Of a stretch of DNA of 9,395 bases, positions 1 to 6,653 are shown piece by piece. Every line of letters begins with the position of its first letter. Position 1 is the stretch's first letter. The position numbers were made by a program, and so were the translations under genes. The notes below the pieces were generated by a model that was given only the letters and a program-made list of their open reading frames with translations, had not been told where the DNA came from and did not search any database. This DNA is from Bacillota bacterium (GTDB lineage: Bacteria > Bacillota_C > Negativicutes > JAEYSJ01). The stretch lies in assembly GCA_023434855.1 (NCBI GenBank), contig JAEYSJ010000355.1:1-9395 (forward strand). The letters are read 5' to 3'.

Positions 1-165
1 AGGGTACGCCAATTTCAACATGGCCTCTGCTTTAGCCAAATACCACTGCTGTCTAACCGGCTTCCATTGATAGAGCTTTTCTAACTCCTCTAATGCCTTC
101 TTGGGGTAGCGTGCTATCTGCTTTCTTACCTTTTGAATTTGGTGCAAGTACATTTCCTCTGTCAT
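1..165 (-). CDS. Start of an unidentified gene, 3' part outside window
   Basis: An ATG at 165 opens a frame of 55 codons that stays open to the window edge. GGGAG lies 6 bases upstream, a good ribosome binding site, so the start is credible. The peptide (MTEEMYLHQIQKVRKQ..., then ALEELEKLY and QQWYLAKAEAML) is highly charged and looks all-helical, with spacing reminiscent of a TPR-like helical pair. There is no signal peptide or membrane segment. I do not recognise the family. TPR-like N-termini do occur on glycosyltransferases and assembly factors of glycan clusters, but nothing here proves that. The 72-base gap to the preceding gene holds only the small hairpin and a weak TTGCAA/TACATA promoter-like pair (16-base spacing). 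Confidence 0.7.
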   Translation of the reverse strand, partial: MTEEMYLHQIQKVRKQIARYPKKALEELEKLYQWKPVRQQWYLAKAEAMLKLAYP

Positions 166-218
166 ACTTATCTCCCTAAATAATATGTACTCTTACGAAA
201 ATACGTTGCAAATGTTTA

Positions 219-234
219 GACATAAAAAAATGTC
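219..234. repeat. Short A/T-loop hairpin just after the methyltransferase stop
   Basis: GACAT (219-223) pairs with ATGTC (230-234) around a six-base A loop. On the minus strand the T-run falls in the loop, not after the stem, so this is a poor intrinsic terminator. I see no better terminator at the end of the block. Confidence 0.25.
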
Positions 235-237
235 CGG

Positions 238-1398
238 TTAATTTTTCTTTGATAACTTTATTGGTAAACATATAATATTGTTTACGATTCCCTCTGCTTG
301 TAATTCACACTGTATCGCCTTGGCATAAAAATAACTAATTACAAATATGTCAACATCTGACGTTAGTTTTCTGAAAACCTCCGGTGTGGAAATTGTGTGT
401 CCGGCAATCGTTAAGCCTTGATAATTTCGATTACTATCTGCAACTGCTACGATATTACACTTGCCAAGTTCGCTATTTGCAAATAAATAACGCGTTAGCA
501 ATCCCGTACCCCTAATCGCAATTGGTTTTCCTGCTATGGAATATTCTTCAATAAGTTGTAAGGTTTCATTTATTTGCGAAAAACTGTGATTAATATATTT
601 TTCCGCAATATATTCAGAATCGTGTTTCACAAAGGCTGAGTATAATATTCCCTCTCTGACCCTATGTTCAAGTGCAGTAAAACCATGCAGATTCATCAGT
701 AAGGTAAGGGAATCTTCCGTAAAAAAATTTATGTGTTCCGGTGAAAATTCTTCAAACGGACTGACCTTATCCAAGGGATTTATGCCAAATGCCGGGACAC
801 AAGCTACGACAATACCTCCGCTTTTAAGCAGGAACGACATAGTGTCCACCAGCCTGTGCAAATCAACGATGTGTTCCATAACGCCTTCTAAAATAATACC
901 ATCCAGCTCTTTAAGGCAGAATTTACCAAATCCCCCACCCATTTCCGACAAGGCAAAGATGCTTTTATTTACAGATGCAATACCAAGGTCATCGGTAATA
1001 TGTCGACAGTTATCCGCTGACAATTCAACGGCACAAAGATTATCGTATCCTATTGATTTTAGAATTTTAAGTGTTGTACCATGACCCGCACCCAAATCAG
1101 CAATAGCCGATTCCGGCTTTGGACAGTGGTTACTTAACAAATTTGCTGTCTCCAAATGTTGAGCGTATACCAAAGTCGATTCGGCTTCTTGATAATTCGT
1201 CTCATATTTGCTGAATACACTGTAATATCGGTCATAGACTTCTTGATCCGTTACCGCTTCAGCGTAAATATTATCACAATCTCCACAGACGGTAACGGAG
1301 TCATACAATGTAGGAATACCGCTAATTGGTTCAAGTTTGTGTGAATAAACTGCTGCTTTTTTTTCGCTACCGCAAATTGGACATCTATCTCGTTTCAT
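238..1398 (-). CDS. Class I SAM-dependent methyltransferase with N-terminal zinc site and C-terminal Rossmann-like domain
   Basis: The 386-residue protein has three parts. CPIC (6-9) and CGDC (38-41) form a likely zinc-binding N-terminus. A class I methyltransferase core follows, with motif I IADLGAGHG (99-107), AVELS and EGVMEHIVD. A C-terminal module (about 290-380) has GKPIAIRGTG (290-299), ADSN (320-323), QGLTIAG and VDIFVISYF. This layout is that of sugar C-methyltransferases and related proteins of antibiotic and O-antigen pathways, which methylate keto-sugars on a nucleotide; that role is inferred here. The start ATG 1398 has AAGGAG about 12 bases upstream and lies 46 bases after the preceding stop. 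It is the last gene of the coupled block: the next start is 72 bases beyond its stop and looks like a new unit. Confidence 0.88.
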   Translation of the reverse strand: MKRDRCPICGSEKKAAVYSHKLEPISGIPTLYDSVTVCGDCDNIYAEAVTDQEVYDRYYSVFSKYETNYQEAESTLVYAQHLETANLLSNHCPKPESAIADLGAGHGTTLKILKSIGYDNLCAVELSADNCRHITDDLGIASVNKSIFALSEMGGGFGKFCLKELDGIILEGVMEHIVDLHRLVDTMSFLLKSGGIVVACVPAFGINPLDKVSPFEEFSPEHINFFTEDSLTLLMNLHGFTALEHRVREGILYSAFVKHDSEYIAEKYINHSFSQINETLQLIEEYSIAGKPIAIRGTGLLTRYLFANSELGKCNIVAVADSNRNYQGLTIAGHTISTPEVFRKLTSDVDIFVISYFYAKAIQCELQAEGIVNNIICLPIKLSKKN

Positions 1399-1444
1399 TA
1401 ACGTTCAATTCTCCTTAATCATTTTATAACAATCCCCTTTAGCT

Positions 1445-2896
1445 TCATATGCAAATTATCTCGACCTCAATTGGAACTAATGTTCTTAGAAAGTTTTCTA
1501 TATCATTAAAATACTTCCTCTGTGCCACCACTATATGTTTTATATTCATATCTACAATGTCTTCAGGTCGATGTATCATTAATCCCGTTTCAGCGAAGGT
1601 TAGTCCATGCAGTTCTTTGTTCGAATCAAACAGATACAAAGGGAAATCAATGCTGCCCACATTTGCTTTATAGCTATCAATCAGCTGTGCCGCTGCAACG
1701 CTAGCCGCATATAAAGCAACTGGCTTTGATTTGTCATTCGGAAATACACGATTGCAAATTTCTAACATATCCGAGTGATTATCCTTAACCCAATCGTTTA
1801 TATCTTTGATTCGATTAATTATAGGTAAATGCTGAGTACAGTGACGTTCACATTTTCCGCAGGAAATACAGTTATAGCTCAAATAAGCACTGAAACCGTA
1901 CCATTCCTTCATCCTATCAAAGAAATACTGCTTGTCCCCATCGGTGAATATATACTCGTTGTACGCACTCATTAACTTAAATGGTTCAAGTTCCTTAGGA
2001 CATTCAGAGCAATATTTACACCCCGAACAAATTTGGTTATCCGCAACATCAGATAATGCGTATATTTTTTTTCGAATATCCTCATTGTAGTTTATTACGT
2101 CTTTACCGCCGATAGCATCACAAGCTTGGTCAATATCTCGTGTTTTTTCGACACCTACAAGTACCGTTGAAACTTCCTTATGTGAAGCAACAAAACGCAA
2201 TGCCCCTGCCGCAATACCATCTCCAGAATCCAAATCTGAAAAGTACTTCTCGCTACGCGGTATTACGCCACCGCCTAATGGGTTCATGATCGCCACACCT
2301 AAGCCTTTATCTGCCGCCAGCTTTAATCCTTTCATTCTGTATCTCCAGTTAAGTGCATTGAAACCTATCGTTATGCCATCAAAGATATCTTCTTTTAAGA
2401 TAGATTCAATATCGTCACCATCCAAATGAACAGACACACAGATGTGATCAATTAATCCCTTTTCCTTGGCACGGATAGCACCATATATTGGACCGTTAGG
2501 CTTCATTACTTGTGAAAACTGCTTCATATCAAGGAGTCCCCATATATGAAAAAAGTTAAGCTTGTCCACCTGCAGTGCCACAAGGCTTTTCTCAACTCTC
2601 CGAAGAACTGCATCGGCATTCGGGTCGTTATTTACTGCCGACTTTGAAGAAACGTATACTTCGTGCTTTTTAAAAGACGCAGCACGCAACAAACCTTCAC
2701 CGATAATCCTCTCACTTTGTCCATTGCAGTAAAGATGCGCAGTGTCAAAATAATTGATGCCTACATTAACTGCTTTCACGACAAGCTCAACATTTTCATC
2801 GAAACTCCTATTCTTTACATCAAACCTGACACCACCAAAGCCAACGATGGATACTTGTTTACCTGTATTGCCGAATTCTCGATATTGCATTTCCAT
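1445..2896 (-). CDS. Aldo/keto reductase with ferredoxin domain and C-terminal Rossmann-like extension
   Basis: This is a 483-residue redox enzyme. Residues 1-285 form an aldo/keto reductase barrel with FDTAHLY (D51, Y56), K85 and H117, the family catalytic tetrad. Next is a ferredoxin-like part with two clusters of cysteines: CSGCKYCSECP (C290, C293, C296, C299) and CISCGKCERHC (C343, C346, C349, C353), enough for two [4Fe-4S] centres. Residues 391-483 are an extra domain (KPVALYAAS, FDSN, HGLTFAE, IKHIVVAQR) resembling the C-terminus of the next gene. Relatives with only barrel plus ferredoxin are about 370-400 residues as I recall. ATG 2896 is chosen: GGAGGT lies at ideal distance and the start is four bases after the radical SAM stop. 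It probably performs an Fe-S-linked oxidation or reduction next to the radical SAM step. Confidence 0.9.
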   Translation of the reverse strand: MEMQYREFGNTGKQVSIVGFGGVRFDVKNRSFDENVELVVKAVNVGINYFDTAHLYCNGQSERIIGEGLLRAASFKKHEVYVSSKSAVNNDPNADAVLRRVEKSLVALQVDKLNFFHIWGLLDMKQFSQVMKPNGPIYGAIRAKEKGLIDHICVSVHLDGDDIESILKEDIFDGITIGFNALNWRYRMKGLKLAADKGLGVAIMNPLGGGVIPRSEKYFSDLDSGDGIAAGALRFVASHKEVSTVLVGVEKTRDIDQACDAIGGKDVINYNEDIRKKIYALSDVADNQICSGCKYCSECPKELEPFKLMSAYNEYIFTDGDKQYFFDRMKEWYGFSAYLSYNCISCGKCERHCTQHLPIINRIKDINDWVKDNHSDMLEICNRVFPNDKSKPVALYAASVAAAQLIDSYKANVGSIDFPLYLFDSNKELHGLTFAETGLMIHRPEDIVDMNIKHIVVAQRKYFNDIENFLRTLVPIEVEIICI

Positions 2897-2900
2897 CGTA

Positions 2901-3893
2901 TTATACCTCCAGTTCTTCAAGTCGTTTCAGAATTTCCTCAGAATACGCATCAATATCGTCTGGTTGGTTTGATTTCGTATAGGAACACTTCTTACAGTAA
3001 TCACAAATTTTTTGTTCAAGAAGCGATATACGCAAATTGCGCAACTGCAGTCCATTCCAGATTTCCGACAGTTTTTCATTGTATATATTACCAACCTTCA
3101 ACTTGCGTTTCCAATCTACACTGCATGGCATAACATCACCGTTGGCGGCGAGACACAGTAGCTTAAATGGTTGAACACAAACACGCTTTTGCGTTTGATA
3201 TTGCTCCATTTCATACCTAACAGAATCACCATTCGTGCCTGCTGAAAACTCCGGCCAGTTTTCTATTACATTTTCGACGTAAATGTAATCACATATTCCC
3301 CCGTATTCCGTAACGAATCTCTCTTTTTCTTCCTCTAGTTCAAATGCGTAGTTTGTTGTTTTTATATAGAGTAAACCATCAACTTTATGTTCGTAGTAAT
3401 ATTTCAAATTTTCATGAATTTTGTCTAGATCAACATGCACCCCGCAGATTTCATGAAATTTGTTTTTATCAATAGCTTCAAGCGAAATAATTAAACTATC
3501 AAGACCTCCGGCAATTAACGCATCGCTTAGCTCTGGTGTTAAAAGCACTCCATTCGAAGTTATTTCAACCTTTTCAAAAATACCCGACTGCTTTGCGGCG
3601 ACAACAAATTCCGGTAGATGCTTGTTCATAAGCGGTTCTCCGATTCCGATTATACGAAGCGCTTTAATTTTGTCGGGAAATTCTTTACACTGCATCAAAA
3701 ATAGATTAAACGTTTCGGGAGTCATCGTATCCTTAATAATCGCTCCGAAACTGTCGTTTCCACACGGACAAAATACACACTTAAGGTTACAGAAGCCCGA
3801 TGTCTCAAGCTGTATTACAAGTGGTGAGCTTAATGGTATTGTCTCTCCAAGATTTATACGATTTGGATTAAACATATTGTTAGTAATTGCCAT
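2901..3893 (-). CDS. Radical SAM enzyme with C-terminal SPASM domain
   Basis: The protein uses a [4Fe-4S] cluster to cleave SAM and generate a radical. The cluster motif is CNLKCVFC (C35, C39, C42). GIGEPL (84-89) is the GE-type SAM-binding motif, and VEITSNG (109-115) and LIISLEA (134-140) are barrel strands. A SPASM region (about 239-303) has C239, C247, C257, C297, C300 and C303 around NGDVMPCSVDW and VGNI, giving ligands for auxiliary Fe-S. The length of 330 residues is usual. I prefer ATG 3893, preceded by AAGGA 11 bases upstream and 49 bases after the FkbM stop; an ATG at 3983 would overlap FkbM and add 30 unrelated residues. SPASM enzymes modify peptides or small molecules, including sugar dehydrogenation and epimerisation. 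No small peptide gene is seen nearby, so a sugar or glycan substrate is inferred. Confidence 0.9.
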   Translation of the reverse strand: MAITNNMFNPNRINLGETIPLSSPLVIQLETSGFCNLKCVFCPCGNDSFGAIIKDTMTPETFNLFLMQCKEFPDKIKALRIIGIGEPLMNKHLPEFVVAAKQSGIFEKVEITSNGVLLTPELSDALIAGGLDSLIISLEAIDKNKFHEICGVHVDLDKIHENLKYYYEHKVDGLLYIKTTNYAFELEEEKERFVTEYGGICDYIYVENVIENWPEFSAGTNGDSVRYEMEQYQTQKRVCVQPFKLLCLAANGDVMPCSVDWKRKLKVGNIYNEKLSEIWNGLQLRNLRISLLEQKICDYCKKCSYTKSNQPDDIDAYSEEILKRLEELEV

Positions 3894-3942
3894 AGAAAGA
3901 CCATTCCTTTCACTATGATATCTACCCGTTTGATTAATGGTC

Positions 3943-5028
3943 TTATTTCCACACGTATAAAATCGTGTCTTGATAATCTGCATGATGGGTTCTCACGGAA
4001 AAATGGCTGTACTCCGGTGCAATTTTCCGAATATACTGGGGAATACGTGTTAAATCAACCGGCGTATGATATATGCTGATTGCAAGTTTCGGATAATTTT
4101 GGGATATTAATTCCTTTGCTCCGACAATAACATCATAATCCATCCCTTCAACATCAGTCTTGATTATAGTTGGACATTTTTTATCACGGAAATAGTCATC
4201 AAGGGGAATAATATTCACAACCATTTCACCATCGGAATTACTTCGACAGTTTACTGCTGAATTTTGAGTGAACTTCAGTTCTCCTCTAGTCGAACCTACA
4301 CCTAACTGTTCAATTACGATAGAATCCGCTGCCATCGCAAACTCGCTATAAAGCCTCTTAGCTCTTACCTTACATGCAATTACATTGCTTGGTGAGGCTT
4401 CAAATGCATATACTCTGATATTGCCATACGAACGATATACATATTGCTCAAAGCTATCCCCGACAAAAGCCCCACAGTCAACTAAGACTTCACCAAACGG
4501 AAAATTAAAAGTTGGCAAAGCAAAATATTGGTCGGGAACACACTCAATATAAGAAAAGTTCCCTGTCATCTGCCCATATACTGATGAAAAATATGCATAT
4601 CTGGACACGTCGTCGTCAAGTGTTTCGGCAACCAACTTAATATCCATCCAATTTTGAGAAATAATATAACTATACCAATCGATAACAATACAATTGTAAG
4701 GAAGCTGTTCTTTAATATCTGAATTATTTTTGTGTGAAGAAGCAAGTATCACAATATATTTAGCTGTAAAACCATCCTCTTCTACACAAGAGCTGTGGCG
4801 AATTTCTTTATTGCAAATCCTCCGTGCCACAGGATTATTATCTATAAAGAACGCCACGTCCTTACCTTCACTCATAAGCGTATTGCAGAGCATCTCTGCT
4901 GTTTGTCCCGCAGGGAATAACACAATGCCATGTCCCTTAACATTGTTAAGTTTTTCGTTAACATACATCACTCTGCCATCAATCATATCCTCAAGATATT
5001 TCCACCTGGGAGGGGTAAGTGTTATCAT
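3943..5028 (-). CDS. FkbM-family methyltransferase with N-terminal Rossmann-like module
   Basis: FkbM enzymes are SAM-dependent methyltransferases, often acting on sugar hydroxyls in glycans and natural products. In this 361-residue protein the FkbM domain covers about 178-345, with the SAM site VLVDCGAFVGDS (181-192), YAFEASP (207-213) and the family signature IPLDDYF (274-280) then IIKTDVEGMDYDVIVGAKE (288-306). Residues about 32-117 form a separate module: GIVLFPAGQTAEML, a hydrophobic strand ending in DNN (63-65), then KYIVILASS, like the nucleotide-binding half of PglD-type proteins. The start is ATG 5028, which overlaps the epimerase stop as ATGA and has AGGAG 8 bases upstream; an in-frame ATG at 5067 would extend into the epimerase. 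Substrate unknown; the neighbours suggest a sugar. Confidence 0.88.
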   Translation of the reverse strand: MITLTPPRWKYLEDMIDGRVMYVNEKLNNVKGHGIVLFPAGQTAEMLCNTLMSEGKDVAFFIDNNPVARRICNKEIRHSSCVEEDGFTAKYIVILASSHKNNSDIKEQLPYNCIVIDWYSYIISQNWMDIKLVAETLDDDVSRYAYFSSVYGQMTGNFSYIECVPDQYFALPTFNFPFGEVLVDCGAFVGDSFEQYVYRSYGNIRVYAFEASPSNVIACKVRAKRLYSEFAMAADSIVIEQLGVGSTRGELKFTQNSAVNCRSNSDGEMVVNIIPLDDYFRDKKCPTIIKTDVEGMDYDVIVGAKELISQNYPKLAISIYHTPVDLTRIPQYIRKIAPEYSHFSVRTHHADYQDTILYVWK

Positions 5029-5888
5029 AAAAAATTCTCCTTCTCGAACTTTAATTCCGGTTTCCAACCAGTGGCTTTCTTTATTTTCTCATTTGACACA
5101 TTTAGGTTAACTTCGCTTTTTCCGTTACCGTATGCTACAATTCCGTTTGGATTAAGTGCCTGTCGTACACGCTCGGCATATTCGCAAAGTGGGATATTTT
5201 CATCACCCGCAAGGTTAAATAGAGAATTGCTTGTCTCACAATCACCAAGCAACCTTAACGCCCGTGCGGCATCTGTCTCGTGCAGATAGTTCCAAGTGTG
5301 TGTACCATCTGATGCAAGTGTGAAATCGCAACCTGCTAAAAAAGCTTTCATCATTTGCGGAAGCAACGAATTGGGATTGTCGTGCTTACCATATACGCTG
5401 AACGGCCGTACCCAAGTATGATCTATCCCTAATCGACATGCCAAATCACGCATGAGATAGTAAGTTGCCACTTTACATGTACCGTATGCTGTTGTGGGGA
5501 GTAAAGGTGTCTCTTCGGTGATAACTCCCTTAACTTTTCCATACTCCGCTTGTGATCCCGTGCAGATAAAGTGTCTGCACTCGGATTTTGCTGCCAGTTT
5601 CAGGCACTCCAACGTGACATCAATATTACGATATTGCTTGTCAAAATCGTTCCTGTCCCCCTCCCAAGCAAGGTGATAGAAAGTATCGTAATCACCGTCT
5701 AATATTATTTCACTTGCATATGACAAGTCACACTCAATTATCTTGATATTCCTCAAATTATCAAGCCGCATCCTGCGTTTGGAATTTCTACGACATAACA
5801 CAGTTGCATGAATGTTGTTTTCGATTAAATCAAGCAACAAAGCATAGCCAAGAAAACCTGTCGCCCCTGTGATAATAACATTCTTCAA
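5025..5888 (-). CDS. NAD-dependent sugar epimerase/dehydratase (extended SDR)
   Basis: This is a cytoplasmic extended short-chain dehydrogenase acting on a nucleotide sugar. The 287-residue product has TGATGFLG (7-14) for NAD(P) binding, FYHLAWEG (70-77), the catalytic serine region CTGSQAEYG (109-117; S112), YGTCK (Y135, K139) and RPFSVYG (161-167). I chose TTG at 5888 because GAGG lies 7 bases upstream and it aligns with the ATG of the dead paralogue at 6777; a GTG at 5894 is almost on top of GAGG. The protein ends at GWKPELKFEKENFL, roughly 10-15 residues short of many relatives. Its TGA overlaps the next ATG (ATGA). The GSQAEYG pattern recalls sugar 4-reductases such as CDP-abequose synthase, but neither substrate nor reaction can be fixed. 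It once followed a second neuC-like gene. Confidence 0.88.
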   Translation of the reverse strand: MKNVIITGATGFLGYALLLDLIENNIHATVLCRRNSKRRMRLDNLRNIKIIECDLSYASEIILDGDYDTFYHLAWEGDRNDFDKQYRNIDVTLECLKLAAKSECRHFICTGSQAEYGKVKGVITEETPLLPTTAYGTCKVATYYLMRDLACRLGIDHTWVRPFSVYGKHDNPNSLLPQMMKAFLAGCDFTLASDGTHTWNYLHETDAARALRLLGDCETSNSLFNLAGDENIPLCEYAERVRQALNPNGIVAYGNGKSEVNLNVSNEKIKKATGWKPELKFEKENFL

Positions 5889-6047
5889 AAGCACACCTCA
5901 TTTATATAATTTGTTATTACCGCTTGTGTCTGCACAATAGCAACAAACGTCTTCTGTATGTCCGACCGCAATACTACAGGATTCTTAATTGTTCGTAAAA
6001 ATATTTCCCGAACTATGACCGTCCCCGAAAATATCTCGAGGCATATC
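5885..6047 (-). pseudogene. 3' fragment of a second neuC-like gene, frameshifted
   Basis: Two reading frames together recover the C-terminus of a NeuC-type epimerase. One frame gives PRDIFGDGHSSGNIF, matching YFGNGNSARLF of the intact NeuC. After a shift near 5980-5998 the next frame gives LRSDIQKTFVAIVQTQ, then NYINEVCF and a TGA (5887-5885). The last 23 residues match intact NeuC at 14 positions, including the whole NYINEVCF end. The fragment begins where the IS ends and stops overlapping the TTG start of the intact epimerase, the same arrangement as neuC and the dead epimerase at 6777. It is a diverged paralogue; whether it was neuC or a LegG-type epimerase cannot be told from 50 codons. 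Confidence 0.75.
5887..5912 (-). repeat. 26-base direct repeat, copy 2 (end of neuC fragment, start of epimerase)
   Basis: This is the second copy of the repeat at 6779-6804 (24 of 26 identical). It codes for the end of the neuC-like fragment and includes GAGG at a 7-base spacing from the TTG start of the intact epimerase. Conservation here is stronger than in the flanking codons, as expected for sequence serving both as coding end and translation-initiation site. Confidence 0.8.
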
Positions 6048-6068
6048 TAAAGTGCCCCCCATTGTCAA
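6040..6068 (-). promoter_or_regulatory. Possible outward-facing hybrid promoter at the IS end
   Basis: On the minus strand a perfect -35 hexamer TTGACA (6068-6063) sits inside the IS end. Exactly 17 bases later, across the IS boundary, is TATGCC (6045-6040), a weak -10 matching TATAAT at three of six positions. The arrangement points towards the intact epimerase start at 5888. IS3-family ends are known to carry outward -35 boxes that form hybrid promoters. The weak -10 keeps confidence low. Confidence 0.3.
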
Positions 6069-6095
6069 GACAAACTTTTGATGTAAAACAAGTCA

Positions 6096-6121
6096 GGATA
6101 CAAAACATATGTTCGGTATCC
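6096..6121. repeat. Small hairpin with nested palindrome
   Basis: GGATAC (6096-6101) pairs perfectly with GTATCC (6116-6121) and encloses the perfect palindrome AACATATGTT (6104-6113), separated by a 2x2 internal loop. It lies in the non-coding end of the IS remnant. There is no T-run on the transcribed side. Its function is unknown. Confidence 0.45.
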
Positions 6122-6176
6122 AAAAGCACCCAAAGTATATGCTTATATAGTCCCCTAGTTATCCACTAAATGCGGA

Positions 6177-6225
6177 TAGGTAAGATGACAAAGACACTGT
6201 TAATAGATCCTTATCATCTTATCTA
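6177..6225. repeat. Imperfect inverted repeat (18-base arms) inside the IS remnant
   Basis: The arms at 6177-6194 and 6208-6225 pair at 15 of 18 positions across a 13-base loop, around a common TAAGATGA core. It lies just downstream of the orfB stop. No T-run follows on the minus strand, so it is not a standard intrinsic terminator. It could be a structural part of the element end or a partly decayed terminator. Confidence 0.55.
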
Positions 6226-6231
6226 CCGGCA

Positions 6232-6569
6232 CTAACCCAAAAGAAAATTGGCAGCGTAGCTGCCACAGTAAATCTCCCGTGAGGTGCGGTAGTCCAGGCG
6301 ATGAAGGCGCAATGTGTTGTAATAGCGCATGATATACTGTCTGAATCCCATCTCACGCATGTGACGTAGAACAGCCTTGTAGTTTACGATGGTCCCTCAT
6401 AGCGATTGAACCATTGGCAAATCCTACGGTAGCCGAATTCGGGGTGGGATGTATAGACCTTGTCAATATAGCTCTTAATCCGAATATCATCCTTATTTGG
6501 CTCGACTGGCTTATAATATAAGGAAGTCCTATTGATGCTTAATAGCTCGCTTGCTGCGATATAGTAAGT
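6232..6569 (-). pseudogene. IS3-family transposase orfB, frameshifted and internally deleted
   Basis: The readable part starts after a stop at 6572-6570 with AASELLSINRTSLYYKP, then SYIDKVYTSHPEFGYRRICQW, the HTH_21 region typical of the OrfB N-terminus. A single-base shift near 6390-6396 (after NRYEG) moves the frame to IVNYKAVLRHMREMGF. At about 6341 the sequence jumps to QYIMRYYNTLRLHRLDYRTS and ends in FLLG with TAG at 6234-6232, which is the extreme C-terminus of the family. The integrase core holding the catalytic DDE triad (about 200 residues) is missing, so the protein cannot be active. No orfA-like frame is visible upstream. Confidence 0.85.
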
Positions 6570-6653
6570 TCACTTCGACATATCAGGCACTGACCACGTT
6601 AAATGATGTAAACTCAGAAGCGTTTTTTTGTCTTGATTTATGGGTTCACTATA

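Larger units (their letters stand above)
6048..6653 (-). mobile_element. Internally deleted IS3-family insertion sequence remnant (IS150-like ends)
   Basis: The two ends form imperfect terminal inverted repeats of about 27 bases (6048-6074 and 6627-6653) matching at 19 of 27 positions without gaps. They include the perfect 10-base core TCAAGACAAA (6065-6074) and its complement (6627-6636), plus an AGTG near the outer tip. Between them is a broken IS3 orfB (6232-6569). The element is about 606 bases, whereas intact IS3-family elements are usually 1.2-1.6 kb; orfA and the catalytic core are gone. Flanking triplets (ATC before 6048, ACC after 6653 on the plus strand) do not form a clear target duplication, and the flanks come from two different genes. 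A deletion next to or through the element is therefore likely. Exact ends are uncertain by a few bases. Confidence 0.75.

Noticed and set aside
731..1084. Plus-strand open frame opposite the class I methyltransferase
   Set aside because: It falls entirely inside a well-supported gene and has low-complexity serine-rich composition without any family feature.
2663..3133. Plus-strand open frame of 156 codons
   Set aside because: It lies opposite the reductase and radical SAM genes, which have clear motifs and ribosome binding sites. It shows no recognisable domain and no plausible ribosome binding site of its own.
3460..3918. Plus-strand open frame of 152 codons
   Set aside because: It is the shadow of the radical SAM N-terminal half. 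Its cysteine and serine pattern mirrors the antisense codons, with no motif of its own.
3894..3942. Small peptide gene as a substrate for the SPASM enzyme
   Set aside because: The 49-base gap is too short and holds only the ribosome binding region. No short cysteine- or glycine-rich frame with a ribosome binding site was found beside the gene.
6177..6225. Intrinsic terminator after the IS transposase
   Set aside because: The stem is AT-rich and imperfect, and no T-run follows it on the minus strand.
6218..6600. Similar short motifs AGTGCC near 6590 and 6230 as alternative IS ends
   Set aside because: They are in direct, not inverted, orientation and very short. The 6048 and 6653 ends give a much better inverted match.
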